A stretch of 64,000 nucleotides of DNA, from NCBI GenBank assembly GCA_020746105.1, contig CM036622.1:16225987-16289986 (forward strand), in the 5' to 3' direction. Shown here one piece after another: positions 23,501 to 37,182 of the stretch. Within the stretch, counting starts at the first letter, position 1. Each line of letters starts with the position of its first letter. Position numbers and translations under genes: made by a program. The stretch comes from Trogon surrucura. Its lineage: Eukaryota > Chordata > Aves > Trogoniformes > Trogonidae. The notes under the pieces were generated by a model. It saw nothing but the letters and a program-made list of their open reading frames with translations, was not told the DNA's origin and made no database searches.

Positions 23501-26500
23501 TGAAATACTTACATTGTTACAATACCTAATTGTTACAAAATCTGAATGCTTTTTATTCATTTAGTCTTATAAACAGGAAGCAAAAGAGTAATAGTTGCAT
23601 TAAGAAATGGAACACTGAGATTCGATTTATTCAGAAGAATGAGAGGCGTAAGGCTTAAACCCAACTCACCACAGTCACCATCAGCCCAGCCCAGTTTCAT
23701 TTTTTAGCTGAGATCTACTCATTCTTGCTCCCTTCCTTGCACTATACCCTGCCCTTCAAATCTTGTTCCTTTTCCGCAGTTCTCATCCACTTGCCCAGGA
23801 TTATTGTTGTTGCTGTGCTGTAACTCACTTCTAGCACTGGTATATCCCATAAATTTACTGACCCGCTCCTCATCTAGGGCACTCTTCTTGTACAAGGGTA
23901 CAGAGACTTTTCTAAATGCTAGGGTCATGACAACATTTCTTACGTTAATGAATTAACATGGGTAAGCTTTTTGGAAGACTTGATACTAAGGAGGGATTTG
24001 AATGACCAGAGGATCAGAACTGGAATTCCACACTTAAATGTATCACCAGGAGAAATAAAGTATGATTATGGATGCTGCAACAAAGAGTGCAGAAGTTTTA
24101 TTTAGAGAGGATATCTGCGAAGCATAGAGGTAGGAAGACCATATTCATTCTCTACCGGTGGTGAATGAAGGACACAGTAGAACAAACACTGTGTTAATAT
24201 AATAGATAACTTTGTCACAGGCTCAGACGAGCAGCTGAATTCTCCCAGCTGGTTGAGATATCATGTCTCATCTGAGCCATGGTAGCTGACTGTCTGCACA
24301 CTTCTCACTCATGGGAAGCACGAAGTAAAACGTGCTGGCTTAAAGCTCTGCTAGAGATGTTAACAGGCTAAGCAGATGCCTATGGCCACACACTACACAC
24401 TCAACAGTTCTTAAAGTCATCATAACTCCGTTGTTTGTCCGAGTCCTGAAATGCACAGGGATGGGCACTCTTAATTCTGCTATTTGCTATTCTCAGAATG
24501 CGGAGGATTGCAGACTCACTGTTCTTCTGTGTAAATGCTTAAAAAGAAACACAATAACTTCAGGCATCCGGAGACAAATATGCAATGTGGAAGCAAATGT
24601 GACAGAGAGCTCCCTGATGTGTCAGGCATGTAACTGCCCTGGAGAGGTAAAACGCTTCAGAGCTCTTCTGCTCAGTTGTCTGTGACCGTTTCACACCTTC
24701 ACACTAATCCAGGGAGGAGCAAGCCCCGACATTTTCATTGGTTCTAGTACGTTCCACATGCTTATTTACTCTGACTGTCATCAAACCGAAGATAAATCCA
24801 ACATCAATATTGCTTTAGTGAAAGGCCTCCCAGACAAGATAAATTAAATACAAGCTGCAGCATTCTTTCTGAATTCACATAATGGGAGAATTTCAAAAAC
24901 TCTAACGTTGCCTCTCTTACCGAGGATTTGTAACCCATAATTACATTGATACATGTGCCATGTCAGCAACAGCAGTGAAATTCACAGTATTTTTTATGTG
25001 AAATGTACTGTTTTATTGCATTAATTCACATTTAATGTGTACACAGTAATAACCATAAAGTATGATAACCAAAGTTATATGTTTTCTTCAGAACCTTCAT
25101 TTAGAGAGCTTTCAAAAAAGTCCAAGGAAATTAAAATATCAGTCAGTTTACCTGCAGGATATAGAGCCAAAGCACTATGCACTATAATTTCTTTTACAAG
25201 CAGCCCCTTCCTGGCATAATGTCCTACCTCTCATAAAATACAATAGTTGCCATACTTGTACATATGTTTAAAACTGCTGTGCACAAAGCCAAGATTTTAG
25301 AACTAGAGCACAATGCATCACTAGAGAGAAACTGTGTTATTCATAGTTGGCTGAGGAAAGAGGAGCTGTAATGAAGGTACGAAATTCAAGAAATTTCTTC
25401 TCAATGGCACCCCTAAAGCAGGGATGTCACACCCGGTTAGGAAGCGCAGCTCTTCTTGATATGGAGCATAAGCAAATGAATAGGCACTAAATGGAGCCAA
25501 AGTCTTGAAGTCCCCTCTCTTGAATAGAGAAACAGCAATAATAGGGAAGATGGAAGATTAAAAAGAAACAATACGATATTTTTATCTTTCTTTTGAACAA
25601 TTCTGCTAGCTACCAGGGCTACATTACACTAGCACTGATCTAAACTGAACGTGAAACCCTTCTTCATTATAAAAAGGAGAAGGAAATAAAAAAAAAGAAC
25701 ACAATACAGTACAAGAAATGCACCCTCATTAAACAAAGAAGCAAAAATAGATACAGCTTGTCCCGACACTGGACAAAACTTTTGACAGAGATAATACAGC
25801 AATTAATTCTTCCTTACTGACATAAATTGAAATTTCAGGAACATTTTTATTTGTTTGACATCTAAATGTAACTACACATGCAAAAAACAAATGAGCAGTT
25901 GAGTAGGTAACTAATAACTGCACATAAGATTTATACTAGGTGTAAGAGCAGGAAGCAGAGGTACGGAATAGGTATCCCTGGAAAAAGAAAGATAAAAGCA
26001 ACCTCTGATAGATTATGATTCATGAGTTGGATGGTTTGCTGAGAATGACAGAAGCAAACAACACTTGATGGCAAGTAACAGGCATAATCAGAGCTGGCTT
26101 TTATCAGCTTTGGCTTGCCAGAACTTTGTGCCAGCGGCTGTCACAGATCAGAAATAAGAGTTTAGGTTCCTCTCTATTGCAACAAAACATTCAGTAAGAA
26201 ATGCGCCTTCTTGCCTTCCGACTCTGAGCATTTAAGATTGGTATAAAGAGAGAAGTTCACCTGATGCAGAAACATAAAGAGTCCCTCCCTTGTCTCTGAA
26301 AAAGGCAAATTCTGGTACAAGAAGGTTCCACATCAACATCCTCTTAAGATTTTTAGATGTAAACTAACTAAATACACTTAGCCTCTTAAGAAAATCACTT
26401 TCACATTATGCAAGTGATCAAATGACAGAAACTGTACCAGAATTAAATATACACTTAATTTGGAGAAAGGTTCCATGATCTGTTACCACTATTCTCACCT

Positions 26501-27489
26501 TTTCACTCTACAGATTTTCTTTTATTCACATAATCAGTCCTTAAAACTGAGATATCTTCTGCTTCCAGAGAAGATTCTTGATTTTATTTGGACTTCACTA
26601 GTCACCCTCGTGTTCCTCTGATGAAACTTGTTTGCAGGTGTCCTGAAGATTGTATTGACAGGTATTCCCACTTACATCTTAAGTGGCAAGAAGTCAAAGG
26701 GTATGAGTTGACATGATATGACAAATGGAAAAATTAAATGCACCGCTGTGCAGCACTTACGCTTATCTGCTCACCCCTTGGCGTTTTGATGGTGTTGAGA
26801 CCAGAAGTCAAATGAATAGACGACATTTGGGTTTGCTAAGACAGCTGTGTTATTGGTGATTTACAGCTGAAGCCCTTCATAAGCACACAAATTAGCAGGG
26901 AAGGTGAAAGTTAGCAGGTCAGAAGATTTGTTGAGTTCTCGATTCTCAGTGGTAATTTCATTGAAAAATACATCATGTAAGCCATAAATTTAAAACAACT
27001 ACAAAGAAGGAAAGCAGGTGGAATAAAAGGCTGTTTGAAAACGACCACACGGTGCATACGTCTGCACCTCCAACAAAGTATAGTATCTCTTTCAGATGCA
27101 TCTGCAGATTTAGGACTTGATTCTGATCTTAGTCCTACTTGAGTATAAATCAGAAAAGCAGATCCACTAAACTGATTAAAGTTACACTTCAAGAAAAAAA
27201 GAGAAAAAATATGATTTCCAGAATAAAATGTTGTTACTTACATAGTGGATAGTACAGTCAATGTCACATAAAGTTTCTGTAACTGTGGGTTAAAAGCCAG
27301 GTAGCTTTTATTTTTTTTTTACTGACTTTTTTTCTGAAAATTTATTAATTTACCTAAAAAAAAAGAGTAACTTCTGGGCACATTCTTTTCTGTAAGAACC
27401 TTTTTAGGTATCAGAAATCACTGTTTTGTGAAGCAGCTACCAAGAGAACAAATACATGGCCATACAGAGTACCCTAATGGTGACCACAT
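20546..27489. other. Unique AT-rich sequence, no gene seen
   Basis: No exon, RNA gene or clear repeat supported over about 7 kb. A hand count over 21,001-21,300 gave 111 A and 83 T on the + strand. Motif-rich stretches at about 22,090-22,220, 23,280-23,345 and 26,030-26,165 look like possible conserved non-coding sequence, but there is no direct evidence. Confidence 0.5.
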
Positions 27490-27820
27490 TCATTTTCCTT
27501 ACAGGAAGGGAAAAGGCCCCAATTTTGCCACAATAACCAAATATTTTAAAGTAGGAACAATATAGAACAATGAACCAGTGAAACATAAATCTAAAGGAGT
27601 AATCCTTGGGGTAAAACTGGTATAGGGAGACCATTTAGGGAGTATCCATATTAGGGATACAGAGAAAATATATGCTATCATTAAAAATATAAACTAGGAA
27701 TAAAAAACAAAAGCAGCTGACCTATGTTAAATAGTAGACCACAGAAAGCTACCAAAAGTGAAGACTGGGAGCTACGCCCAAACAAACAGAATACAAAGGA
27801 GTATAAACGGTAGAAAGCTA
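27490..27820 (+). mobile_element. Ancient CR1-like LINE, 5' segment of split copy
   Basis: The + strand follows, at nucleotide level, the ORF2 region between the endonuclease and reverse transcriptase domains of chelonian/crocodilian-type CR1 elements. The recognisable blocks are 'tttgccacaataac', 'gagaccatttagggag', 'attaaaaatat' and 'aaaggagtataaacgg'. All frames are broken. The element resumes at 28,572 after a younger CR1 inserted in the opposite orientation. The left boundary is uncertain; similarity fades left of about 27,490. Assignment rests on remembered consensus. Confidence 0.6.
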
Positions 27821-28571
27821 AATCATAGAATCATAGAATGTTAGGGATTGGAAGGGACCTCGAAAGATCATCAAGTCCAATCCCCCTGCCAGAGCAGGAA
27901 TGCCTAGACTATGCTACACAGGAACGTGTCCAGGCAGGTCTTGAATGTCTCCAGAGAAGGAGACTCCACAACCTCTCTGGGCAGCCCGTTCCAGTGTTCC
28001 GTCACCCTCACTGAGAAGAAGTTTCTTCTTGAGTTTAAGCGGAACCTCTTATGTTCCAGTTTCAGCCCATTACCCCTTGTCCTATCAGTGGTTGTCACCG
28101 AGAAGAGCCTGGCTCCATCCTCATGACACTCACCCTTGATATATTTGTAAACATTAATGAGGTCACCCCTCAGTCTCCTCTTCTCCAAACTAAAGAGCCC
28201 CAGCTCCCTCAGTCTTTTCTCATAAGGGAGATGCTCCACTCCCTTAATCATCCTAGTTGCCCTGTGCTGGACTCTCTCCAGCAGTTCCCTGTCTTTCTTA
28301 AACTGAGGGGCCCAGAACCGGACACAATATTCCAGATGGGGTCTCACCAGGGCAGAGTAGAGGGGAAGGAGAACCTCTCTTGACCTACTAACCACCCCCC
28401 CTTCTAATACATCCCAGGATGCCATTGGCCTTCCTGGCCACAAGGGCACAGTGCTGGCTCATGGTCATCCTGCTGTCCACCAAGACTCCCAGGTCCCTTT
28501 CCCCTACACTGCTCTCTAATAAGTCATTCCCCAACTTATACTGGAACCTGGGGTTGTGTACAGATGCCATA
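27821..28571 (-). mobile_element. CR1 LINE, 5'-truncated, nested insertion
   Basis: This is the best-preserved transposon in the window. The element's 3' end lies at the left, marked by the tandem TCATAGAA units at 27,823-27,838 characteristic of avian CR1. Minus-strand frames encode the C-terminal part of ORF2 reverse transcriptase. The upstream frame (28,570 to 28,388) has '[13 protein letters not shown]' and 'KANGILGCI'; the downstream frame (28,449 to 27,904, 181 codons) has '[15 protein letters not shown]', '[13 protein letters not shown]' and '[21 protein letters not shown]'. The two are offset by a frameshift near a seven-base C run (28,395-28,401). About 750 bp of a roughly 4.5-kb family element remain, as is usual for CR1, which is mostly 5'-truncated. 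It lacks the endonuclease and catalytic RT motifs, so it is immobile. Confidence 0.95.
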
Positions 28572-30330
28572 TGACAGGCCAGAAGGGATTTGAAGGAGTA
28601 ACAGTAAGGACAGGTAATCCATTAATAAAACTTTTTTTTTTCAGCCATACCATTACCAGAAAGCCTGGCAGAGAGTCAGATGGGACCAATAGGCAATCAA
28701 GGTATGAAAGGAACATTCAAGGAAGATGAGGCTATTGCGAGGAAGCTAAATTAATTTATTGCATCAGTGTTCATTACGGAAGAGAATGAGGTTCTGGTAT
28801 CAGCCGTTCCTTATGGGAGATAAGGCTGAGGAACTGGCTCAAATTCAAGTGTCAATAGAAAAGGCTTTAGAGCAAATTGACACACTGAACAGTAAGAAAT
28901 CTCCAGGAACAGATGGTATTCACCGAAGATTTATAACAGGACCCAAATATAAAATCACTAAACTATGAACAGTGGTGTCTAACCTATTGCCAGAGGAACA
29001 GAAGGTGGGAAATGTGACACCAATCTTTATGAAGGACTCCAGAGAGATCTTGGATCTATAGACTGCAAGTCTGGTTTCTGTACAGGCAAAATGGTAAAAC
29101 TGTGATAAAGGATGAGATTAATAGACATCTGGACAAGCACAATATATTGCATAATACAGTTTCTACTGAGGGAAGATGTTCCTTACAAATGTATTTGAGT
29201 TTTTAAAAACTGTCAGCAAGCATGTAGATGACAGTGATCCTAATGCTTAACGTACTTGGATTTTTAAAAGGCCTTTCACATATTCCCTCACTAAAGGCTT
29301 CTACAAAATAAATTACCACAGGATTAGTGGGAAGCTGTGGCCATGGGTTAGTAATGACTTAAAGGTAGGTGACAGAGAATAGCTGTAAGTGGTCAACTTT
29401 CTCAAACCACAGGTCCCCTAAATACCAGCAGAGGTATCTAGATATCAGCAGGGGTAAATATCAGCCTAGTACCTAAATATCAGTAGGGGTATCCACTAAA
29501 TACTAGTAGATCTGTACACCATCCTCCTGTGCTACCTGACAGAGGGGCTTCCTGGGATGTAGAACAACAGGGACTTCCAGAGCTCACTGGAAAGGACAGG
29601 GGAATGAAATGGCAAATGAAGTTCAGCATCACTAAGTGCAGGGTAATGCATTTGGACTAAATCAGTTCTGGTTATAAAATGAATGGACTCAAAATGAAGT
29701 ACCTTCATCCCAGAGAGAGATTTGAGGCTTACCAGGGTTCATTATACAAGGCCATCCACCAGATGATGCCATCACTGACAGTAACTGGAGTGTCAGGACT
29801 CCTTAGGAAAGGAACCGAGAACAAAACAGAAAACATCTTAAGGAAACTCAAACATGTAACAGGTTTACTGCTGCATGCAGCTCTAGTGACCCTGTTTCAA
29901 AAACCTTTCAGAACTAAATAGAGGCAAAGATGGCAATAATGTTGGCAAAAAAAACCCCTACAGAGCAGGTTAGGTTCAAAACGTGATGAAGATTGATAAA
30001 ACAAAAACTTATGTCAAGAGTGTAGGTAGTGAATTGTGATTCACTGTTTTTCACAACATTAATAAGAAGAAAACATTCAGATAGCAGCAATGTTAAAACA
30101 AACAAAAGCAAATGCTTTTAGACACCATATAATGGTGGAACTCATTGCTTCAGGGTGGAGGCCAAAATTAAAATGAATCAAAAAAAAAGGATTAAGTGAG
30201 TCCTTGGAGTGGAGGTTCATTAAAGAATTTTAAACACAATTCTGCAGATGCTGCCTTAGTTTCAGGAAATCCAAACAACTGACAAAAGCTGGAATAGTAC
30301 AGAAGGGAAAAAGATGCCTCTACAGGCTTT
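28572..30330 (+). mobile_element. Ancient CR1-like LINE, RT to 3' segment of split copy
   Basis: This continues the element that starts near 27,490. Recognisable in order are: a 'gatttgaagga' block, then 'cagaaagcctggca'; the 'FIASVFITEENE' region; a frame (28,759-28,968) with 'LNSKKSPGTDGIH', which is the N-terminal RT motif nKSPGpDGIhp; the 'NVTPIF' region; decayed 'LDFqKAFDTVPH' near 29,255-29,300; the 'WQMKFSITKCRVMH' type block near 29,610-29,655; and the 3' 'WWNSLP'-type block near 30,130-30,200. Stops and indels interrupt every domain, so it is a dead and very old copy. The right edge is fuzzy. Confidence 0.8.
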
Positions 30331-33300
30331 GCTCTTTAATACCTGCTGCTGCTTTCTGTTGGAAACCCTCGCGTCACCTAGCAGGGAAGATCTTGTGCAG
30401 CTGAGAATTAATTGGCAGTAATATACACTGTAAAGCTTTTTTTGTTTTATGCTGTTAGCAGGGCCACATTAGTAGTGAACTGAGATGTGACTTTAGTCAT
30501 GAATACTTGCCCTTTTTCTCTGCTGCTTTTAAAATATAAATTTAGTATGTTTCTAACTGAAGAAACATTCCAACTTTGTTTCTTTACTTTTAATACTTGC
30601 TCTCATTTCTGCAGAAGTGGTGAGTGGTAAAAATTCTTCCGCTCTTAGATTGTATTTAGCAGATCTAGTCTTTACTTCTACAGGTCACAGAAATGGTTAA
30701 AACATTTGAAACTGTTGAACAGCACATTGCATAGGTTTAAAATTGCCTACAAGAGATTCTAGGAGTACATATACAATGCAAAGACAAAAACAGAGATGTC
30801 ACCACAACAGATAGGGTGCTAATGAATTTGTTGAAATTCCTGAAGTCTGAAAAAAGAAGGTTTACAAAATGTATCTTCAGCACTTCCTAATAATAAATTC
30901 TAATAAGTAAGAAATAAAGCTGCCAAATTTGTTTTCTTACACAAGCAATATTTCCAAATTCAGATTTGATAAATGAGAAAAACTGCTTAATTTTCCACTG
31001 TTTCACTCAGAGGTTTGCAGTCTTCCCCTCAGCCCGAACTTCCTCTCTTAATTTGGTTGCCAGGAGGCTTTCTCTGCAGCACCTCCTTTGCTGAGAGCTC
31101 CTACTTAAGTTCTGTCTCTCTAAGAGAATAAAAGATATTCTCCAGCTTTTCCTCTATTCAGGGTGGAGATAAGAGGATATAAAGAGAATTCTTTAACTTC
31201 TGTCAAAAACTTGAGATGTTTTGGCATAATACGGACACAAATGCAGAACTGCAGAGACAGCAAATTCCTCTAACTGCGTATCGTAGATGCAAACAACTAG
31301 CAGAAAGCCTGTTTGAGCAGCATTTTTCTCAGTCAGCTCCAGATTTTGTAGGGTTATCCTGAAAACAGAGGTTTCCTATTACTTCATGTAACTCCCATGA
31401 AAACTATTTACCCACTCAGGGACCAAGTTCTTAATTTTAGGTGGCCACGACAGACCAGATGATGTAGGCTGCTTTCCTGAGCTACGTTTCATTTGCACAG
31501 CTCAGGTAAATTGTGTCACATGCACACAAACCCCATGTGCTCTGTAGTTAAGGGCAGCTGTGCCAGGGGTGGGCACTGCACAGGGGCTAAGAGAGCAACA
31601 GGTGGCTGCGCTCATCTCATCTCATCTCATCCTATCCTACCCTAGAGAAAGTATGTTTCTACTCCTAGGAAGCCTTTTAAGCTGCCTCTAGAGCCTACAG
31701 AGGGGCATAGAACCCTCCACAGGGCGGTTCATCCACTTTTCTTGGGTACTACTTAGGATGAGATTAATGAGATTCTTAATTAATTGGGCTGTTTCCATTG
31801 GATATTAGAGGAAACCTAGCTGAGGGTTTTACAGTTGATGTGTTTTACATGATTAGGTGAAGGGAATCCTATCCACAGTTTCTTGAACTACATTTGTAAA
31901 TGTATAGTGCAAATGTTAAACATAAACCACATGGCCTCAACAAAACAGAGGTGAGGCTGTTACAACCAGCAATTCAGTTCACGAGGAGGTAGCACTTCAG
32001 CGCACTTCAGTTCTTTAGTCCAACTGCTTTGAACAGCAAGAGCGTGGGGTTGCCATCAGCATGTCAGTGATGCCCTTCCCTCCTTACTTCTTCTTCCCCA
32101 AAATTCACTGTGAGAGATGAACTATGGTATCTGGCTCTGCAGACATTGTACAGAAGGATCTGAAAGAATAGCTGGGGCCTCTTGTTTTATACTCTGCCTC
32201 ACAAGGACTCTTCTGTATAACAGACAGGAAATATATGGAATCAGTAGACCTCTTACAGTTGAGAGAATGGCAGGAATAGCATCTTATGGGAGAGCAAACC
32301 CAATCCTTAATACCACATCTTCTCTAAGCTTTAGTTTTCAGTGTCAACGAACTGCAAAAATTAGTGTAATGAAGTCCAATTCAAAAAAAACCCAACCAAA
32401 ACCACAAGCCAGTATGCAATATATGCATAGTGGTGTCCCATAAATATAGCATCTACTATGAAATTTACACTGTGGAACTGTGCACCTAGCAAATGTTTTT
32501 CATTCTTGCTTGCAATTGATACCCAAGTATGTTTTCTGAATGTACTCTGGTCTCACAGAAACATAGTGCCATGTCTTATTATGTTCCACACACAAGCAGT
32601 TAGAAGATTATATGCCAGCCACCAGCATTGTACAAGTCAAAAGTGATTTACCAGGGATACATGTGCCTCTTGATGAATATTTCCAAGATTATACAGCTGT
32701 TGTTTATCAAGTATCATTTATAAAGCATTACATGACAGTAAGCTATAAAGAATGCATGTGCAAGCTTGTAAAATGAAACATAATGCTTGGTAATTTAAAA
32801 AAATATATTCATTGTAGATTTAATTGTTGAATAGTTATGTTGATTTATACCACACAAATGGGGACTTTATGATTCACAATGACTTAGCAGACAGCGAACT
32901 TCATTGCATTGCTAAAATTGGTTTATGGGATTGAGTTGCAAAAAATGTTAAATGTGTTCTGAGGGATCAGTCCTGCATTCTCTGCACTGCTGAAACTTTG
33001 CACTACTCCTGACTCCACTTGTTCAAACAAGAGCACAACTGGATTCAGTCCCACCACCCTGACTGAGTCTAAAAGTTCATGATATGACTAGTTACAAACT
33101 TGAGTTAAATCACTTAGAAAACAGGACACCAGTCCTGTTTCTAATAGGTTGGTAATGAGACTTTCTTCAGAAAATTATTCTGTAGTTAAAAGTAAATGGA
33201 CTGATAACCAAACTTTCTGCAGAAAGTAAACCATTCATAAGCAAAAAAAGTTCAAGTGTTGAAGAGGATAAATGAAAGAAAAAGTTAAAATGGTACTTTA

Positions 33301-33905
33301 GTAATTGCGATATGTTTGTGCCTTGCCTCAATTTCCCACTGAGAGCTGGACTCCCCAGAGAGACCGTAACTCCCATAACTCCTGTGCTACGTCAAAGCAA
33401 GACACTGCTAATATCAAACTGGTGTACTGCGAGAGAAGTTGTCCAGAGAGCTGACAGATTGAGGTTACTCAAGCTTAATGTTCACAAAGCCCTCGAGACA
33501 ACAGGGCAGTACTTCAAATTTTTATTTTTTCAGATGGAGTATCTTTAATTTTTATTAGTTTTAATAAGCTGTTTGAATTTCTGAAGGCGTTCTGGTGAAA
33601 TTGCACACCCCGACCATCTCTGACACCTCTGTGGGCAGCCCTAGCTGAGAAGCCTATGATTATACAGGAATGGAGAATGCCTTTCCTACCTACTCTGCAA
33701 AAAAACTTACTCTGTAACTTGCCTATTTCAATGCAGAGAGACCTTCAATATCAAAGGCCTATATTCTTCATAAATGCTAAGCGCAATAAATGAAAAGCAA
33801 ATGTTGTTGCCTTAAAAATTTAAAGAGTGGATCTGACAAGTGTAGTGAGCCAAGAATAATCCAATAATGTTGGATCCCAGGTGAATGTATAATTGGATGC
33901 AGTTC
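30331..33905. other. Unique sequence, no gene seen
   Basis: No exon or RNA gene supported. It includes the pentanucleotide microsatellite listed separately. Reading frames on both strands are of chance length. Confidence 0.5.
31611..31643. repeat. (CTCAT)n pentanucleotide microsatellite
   Basis: Four perfect CTCAT units (31,611-31,630) are followed by degenerate CCTAT/CCTAC units up to about 31,643. This suggests an expanding pentamer with a decayed right end. Confidence 0.9.
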
Positions 33906-34022
33906 ATCACGGCGCCTGTCTGCTTTGTTTTCTCATAAGGAAGCGGTAAAAGAAAACCTGTTAGTTTTCCGAATGAGTGAGCAGTAGCTTTGTAAAATGC
34001 GTGTAACTGCTTGCATACGCAG
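33906..34022. other. CpG cluster in AT-rich DNA, candidate conserved element
   Basis: Six CpGs fall between 33,910 and 34,019 in AT-rich surroundings. A 79-codon minus-strand frame overlaps but shows no known domain. Possible enhancer; inference only. Confidence 0.22.
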
Positions 34023-37000
34023 AAGAGTAAAGATACACAGAGCTCATGCACAGGCTTTTGTCATGTGTTTGCAAACTTGTGACTGTAGGAAGAAAATAAA
34101 GCTGTGTTATTCCAGGCTCAAAATTAATGCACTTACTGAATACTCATAATACAATCTGAATCTAATAAAATGCCACCAAAAGAAGAGTGAAATTCTTGCA
34201 GAATATATGGGTAAGTTCTTCAGATCTTTCCTGCTTTGTTGGTTGGTAACCTACCTGCTTTTGACTGTTTCTTTAAGTTATGAGACACCCAGAATAGAAT
34301 CTACATACGTGTAACACATATTTTGCTCTCTTCTGTCTGTTTATTTTGGAAGATCTGATGTGTATTTGTGCTCAGACATTTGAAAAATGCCAATGCCCTG
34401 CATTAACCTGCAAACCAAATACCGATTGCAACAGAAATTTCCTACAAATGTGTCAGATGATGAATACTTGACTCTGATCTCACAGGAACACTTCGAATAG
34501 AAAAATCAGAAGTACTAGAATTCAATTATTGTGATAGTTCAATTAACCTCTATTGAACAGATGTAGAAATTATACCTAATTATACATGCAGCTGACTGCA
34601 GACACGGACCTCTGCCCACTGAGGACTAATCTAAGATCACCAAATCCATTTCATTTCAGACCTTTGCTCTCAGAAATGAGTACTACAGTAAGTGATTTCA
34701 CCATTAAATATCCCTCTAGCACCATAATCTTTCTAAAAGTCTGTTCAGTGCTCAATTTTACACTAAGAAACTTAATGTGATATCCCCAAGTGTTATCACA
34801 GAAATGCTAAAGGAAAGGTCATCAATAAAAAGGGCTTTTTAACATGAGCTTTGCTGAATATTGCTGTAAGCCTACCTTGCTTTGGCTCCAAAGACATACA
34901 CCAAAATGCATGATTCTGTACCTCCAATTTTAATACATCCTTGTCTTGGTGACTAGAAAATGTTTTGAATTTATTCCTTTGGACAAGGCCCAGTGGAAGG
35001 CTTATTCTGAGAACCAAAGTGATATATTTAGTATGAGATATCCCTCTACAAGATGGTATTTTCTGTCTCACTGTAAAGTGCATTTCTTTATGATCCAGCA
35101 AGTTCCGTAACTTATAATGGCCTTTTCTTAACATAAAGAAAACAAAGCTTTTGTAATCAGTTATGCAGCTATGAACACAAATACTGCACAAATGTACTCT
35201 AGGAAAATATTACCTGCAGTGTCTGTGCAATGTCATTTTTATTGCTCTCATATTAAGATGAGAGAAGAGAAAATGAGCACAGAGTTTAAAGGCAGTGGCT
35301 CTTTCTCCCAAATATGTTTGGTTTTACTACTGTCTTATATTATTTGTTCACCTACTTTTCTCCTGCTATCACCATTGCACAGGGAGGAAAAGAGACTTTT
35401 CCATTCCTCCATGACATTTATTTCTGTTTCTATCTGCTGTTGAGACTGAGTGCTCTCTCCTTAGCTATTTTTATGAATACCCTCATTTTCTTCCAGCAGC
35501 CAGTTTCCAGAGGGAGTCGGTGGGCGGGCATCCAGCGAGAACATCCCTAAATATTCACCACTGCCTTCTGAGTAAGAAAGAGATTAACTGCTTTGTTGTA
35601 ACTTCTTGGATCCCTGTTGATGGGATAACTTTCTGTTATACACCTATATTCCCTGTCAGGTGCTCACTCACTCATGTAATTTTTCTTTCTAACATTCTGG
35701 TAAATCGCCAGCATTGGCTGAAGCGTATTCCCATGGAAATTACACTGGAGATGGAAATTCTCCATTTTATTCTGTATCTGTGCAACTTGGCATTCTAGTG
35801 GTTGTAACATTTAGTTGCTGCTGACCATAGTTTTCCTACCTTTGAGGTTACTTTCTTCTTTTGGATTTTGGCCAATACGAGGTTACTTAGATGAGCAAAC
35901 CAACAAGCACAATGGGGTGGAGGGAATGAAGAGTCAGATATTCTTCTGTGATAATACTGCACCTATATTGGGTGTCATAGGTCTGAATACAGCGTCTTCT
36001 TCCTTCTAGCTGGCAAAGGGATCTAGTCCCATTGATAAAATTAGTTACTCTTTATGAGACAAAGTGTTTACTTTGAGCTAGAGAAAGGAAAATCAAGGTG
36101 CACTGAGTAAATTTATACCCTTGGTGTAGAGTTACAGATAAATTATTATTCTTCAACAGTTAATATAAAAGTGAAATGTCTTTCAGTGTTTTCTGCTGTA
36201 CAGTCATTGTTTTAATGAGATAGTGTTGACTGGGCAATTTTCTTTTTTATTTGTGATTACACTGAACACCTCACTCATGTGTACTGCAGGATAATAACCT
36301 AGTGGAAAGCCAAGCAATTCCAGTTTTTGAACACCGGGAAGTATTTAATGTAATTATAGCTTCTTTTAAAACAACTAACAGCTTGGAAATACGGGAGAAC
36401 TGCAGAGTGGATAACTACTTGAATACCAGTGCTATGATTGTTTTTCCCATAATGTATCTCTTTTAAATAACGAAACTTTGTTACTGGCATGATAATCTAG
36501 TAAGACATTAAACTTCAAGCCTGTTAACAGGGAGGATATTGTCTCATGTTATATATAAACTAGAGTTTATGCATTGCATTTCCTAATTTACAATTATTGT
36601 CTTCCATTGTCTACAAGCAATTACATTTACAGTAAGCAGGTTGTAACAACAGTACTAAGGCAGCCTTGCTTCCTATAAACTTGCGTCCTACATCTCCAAA
36701 ATCACCCGGTAGCTGGGTTTCCTCTCACACAAATCCCTCTGCTGTTGCACATGTGACTGCCTCCCCTTGATCTTGCTGCCTTCCAACCTAACACCTTCTT
36801 ACTCCTTCCAGATCATTAGCTCGCCTCCTGAAAACCCCCTCTCATGTACCCACCTGACCATCAGCTCCCTCCTGTGCCCCCCAGTGATACTTTATTTGTG
36901 CTGCCAGGTGAAGAGAATTCCACGAGGACCGGCTGGCATTCGCTGGCTGGAGAAGCCAGGTAGTGGGCATGCGCACTCTCAAACACCGGATCCCACATGG

Positions 37001-37182
37001 GCTGATTTTCCTTCCCTCGAAGACACAATCAGCAAGGTCTCTGCCCTCCATCTAGGCATGAAGTTCATAAAACCTTTAACGATGTATATCTTTGAGACTT
37101 CTGAAAAATTGAACCAAAGAGCATCACTGAACTAAAAGTTAAAGTGGAAGCGGGGTTGGCAAAAAAGATCATGCAGCCATGT
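34023..37182. other. Unique sequence, no gene seen
   Basis: No exon supported. Part of this span (about 35,290-35,890) is T-rich on the + strand, unlike the A-rich tendency further left. A palindromic GCATGCGC core (NRF1-like) occurs alone at about 36,968-36,975 without a CpG island. Confidence 0.45.

Noticed and set aside
24374-24400. Similarity of 'gcctatggccacac' to the 5' end of 5S rRNA
   Set aside because: Only about a dozen bases agree and no internal control region follows.
27904-28449. 181-codon minus-strand frame as a host gene
   Set aside because: It is the CR1 reverse-transcriptase C-terminus, directly followed by the CR1 3' terminal repeats.
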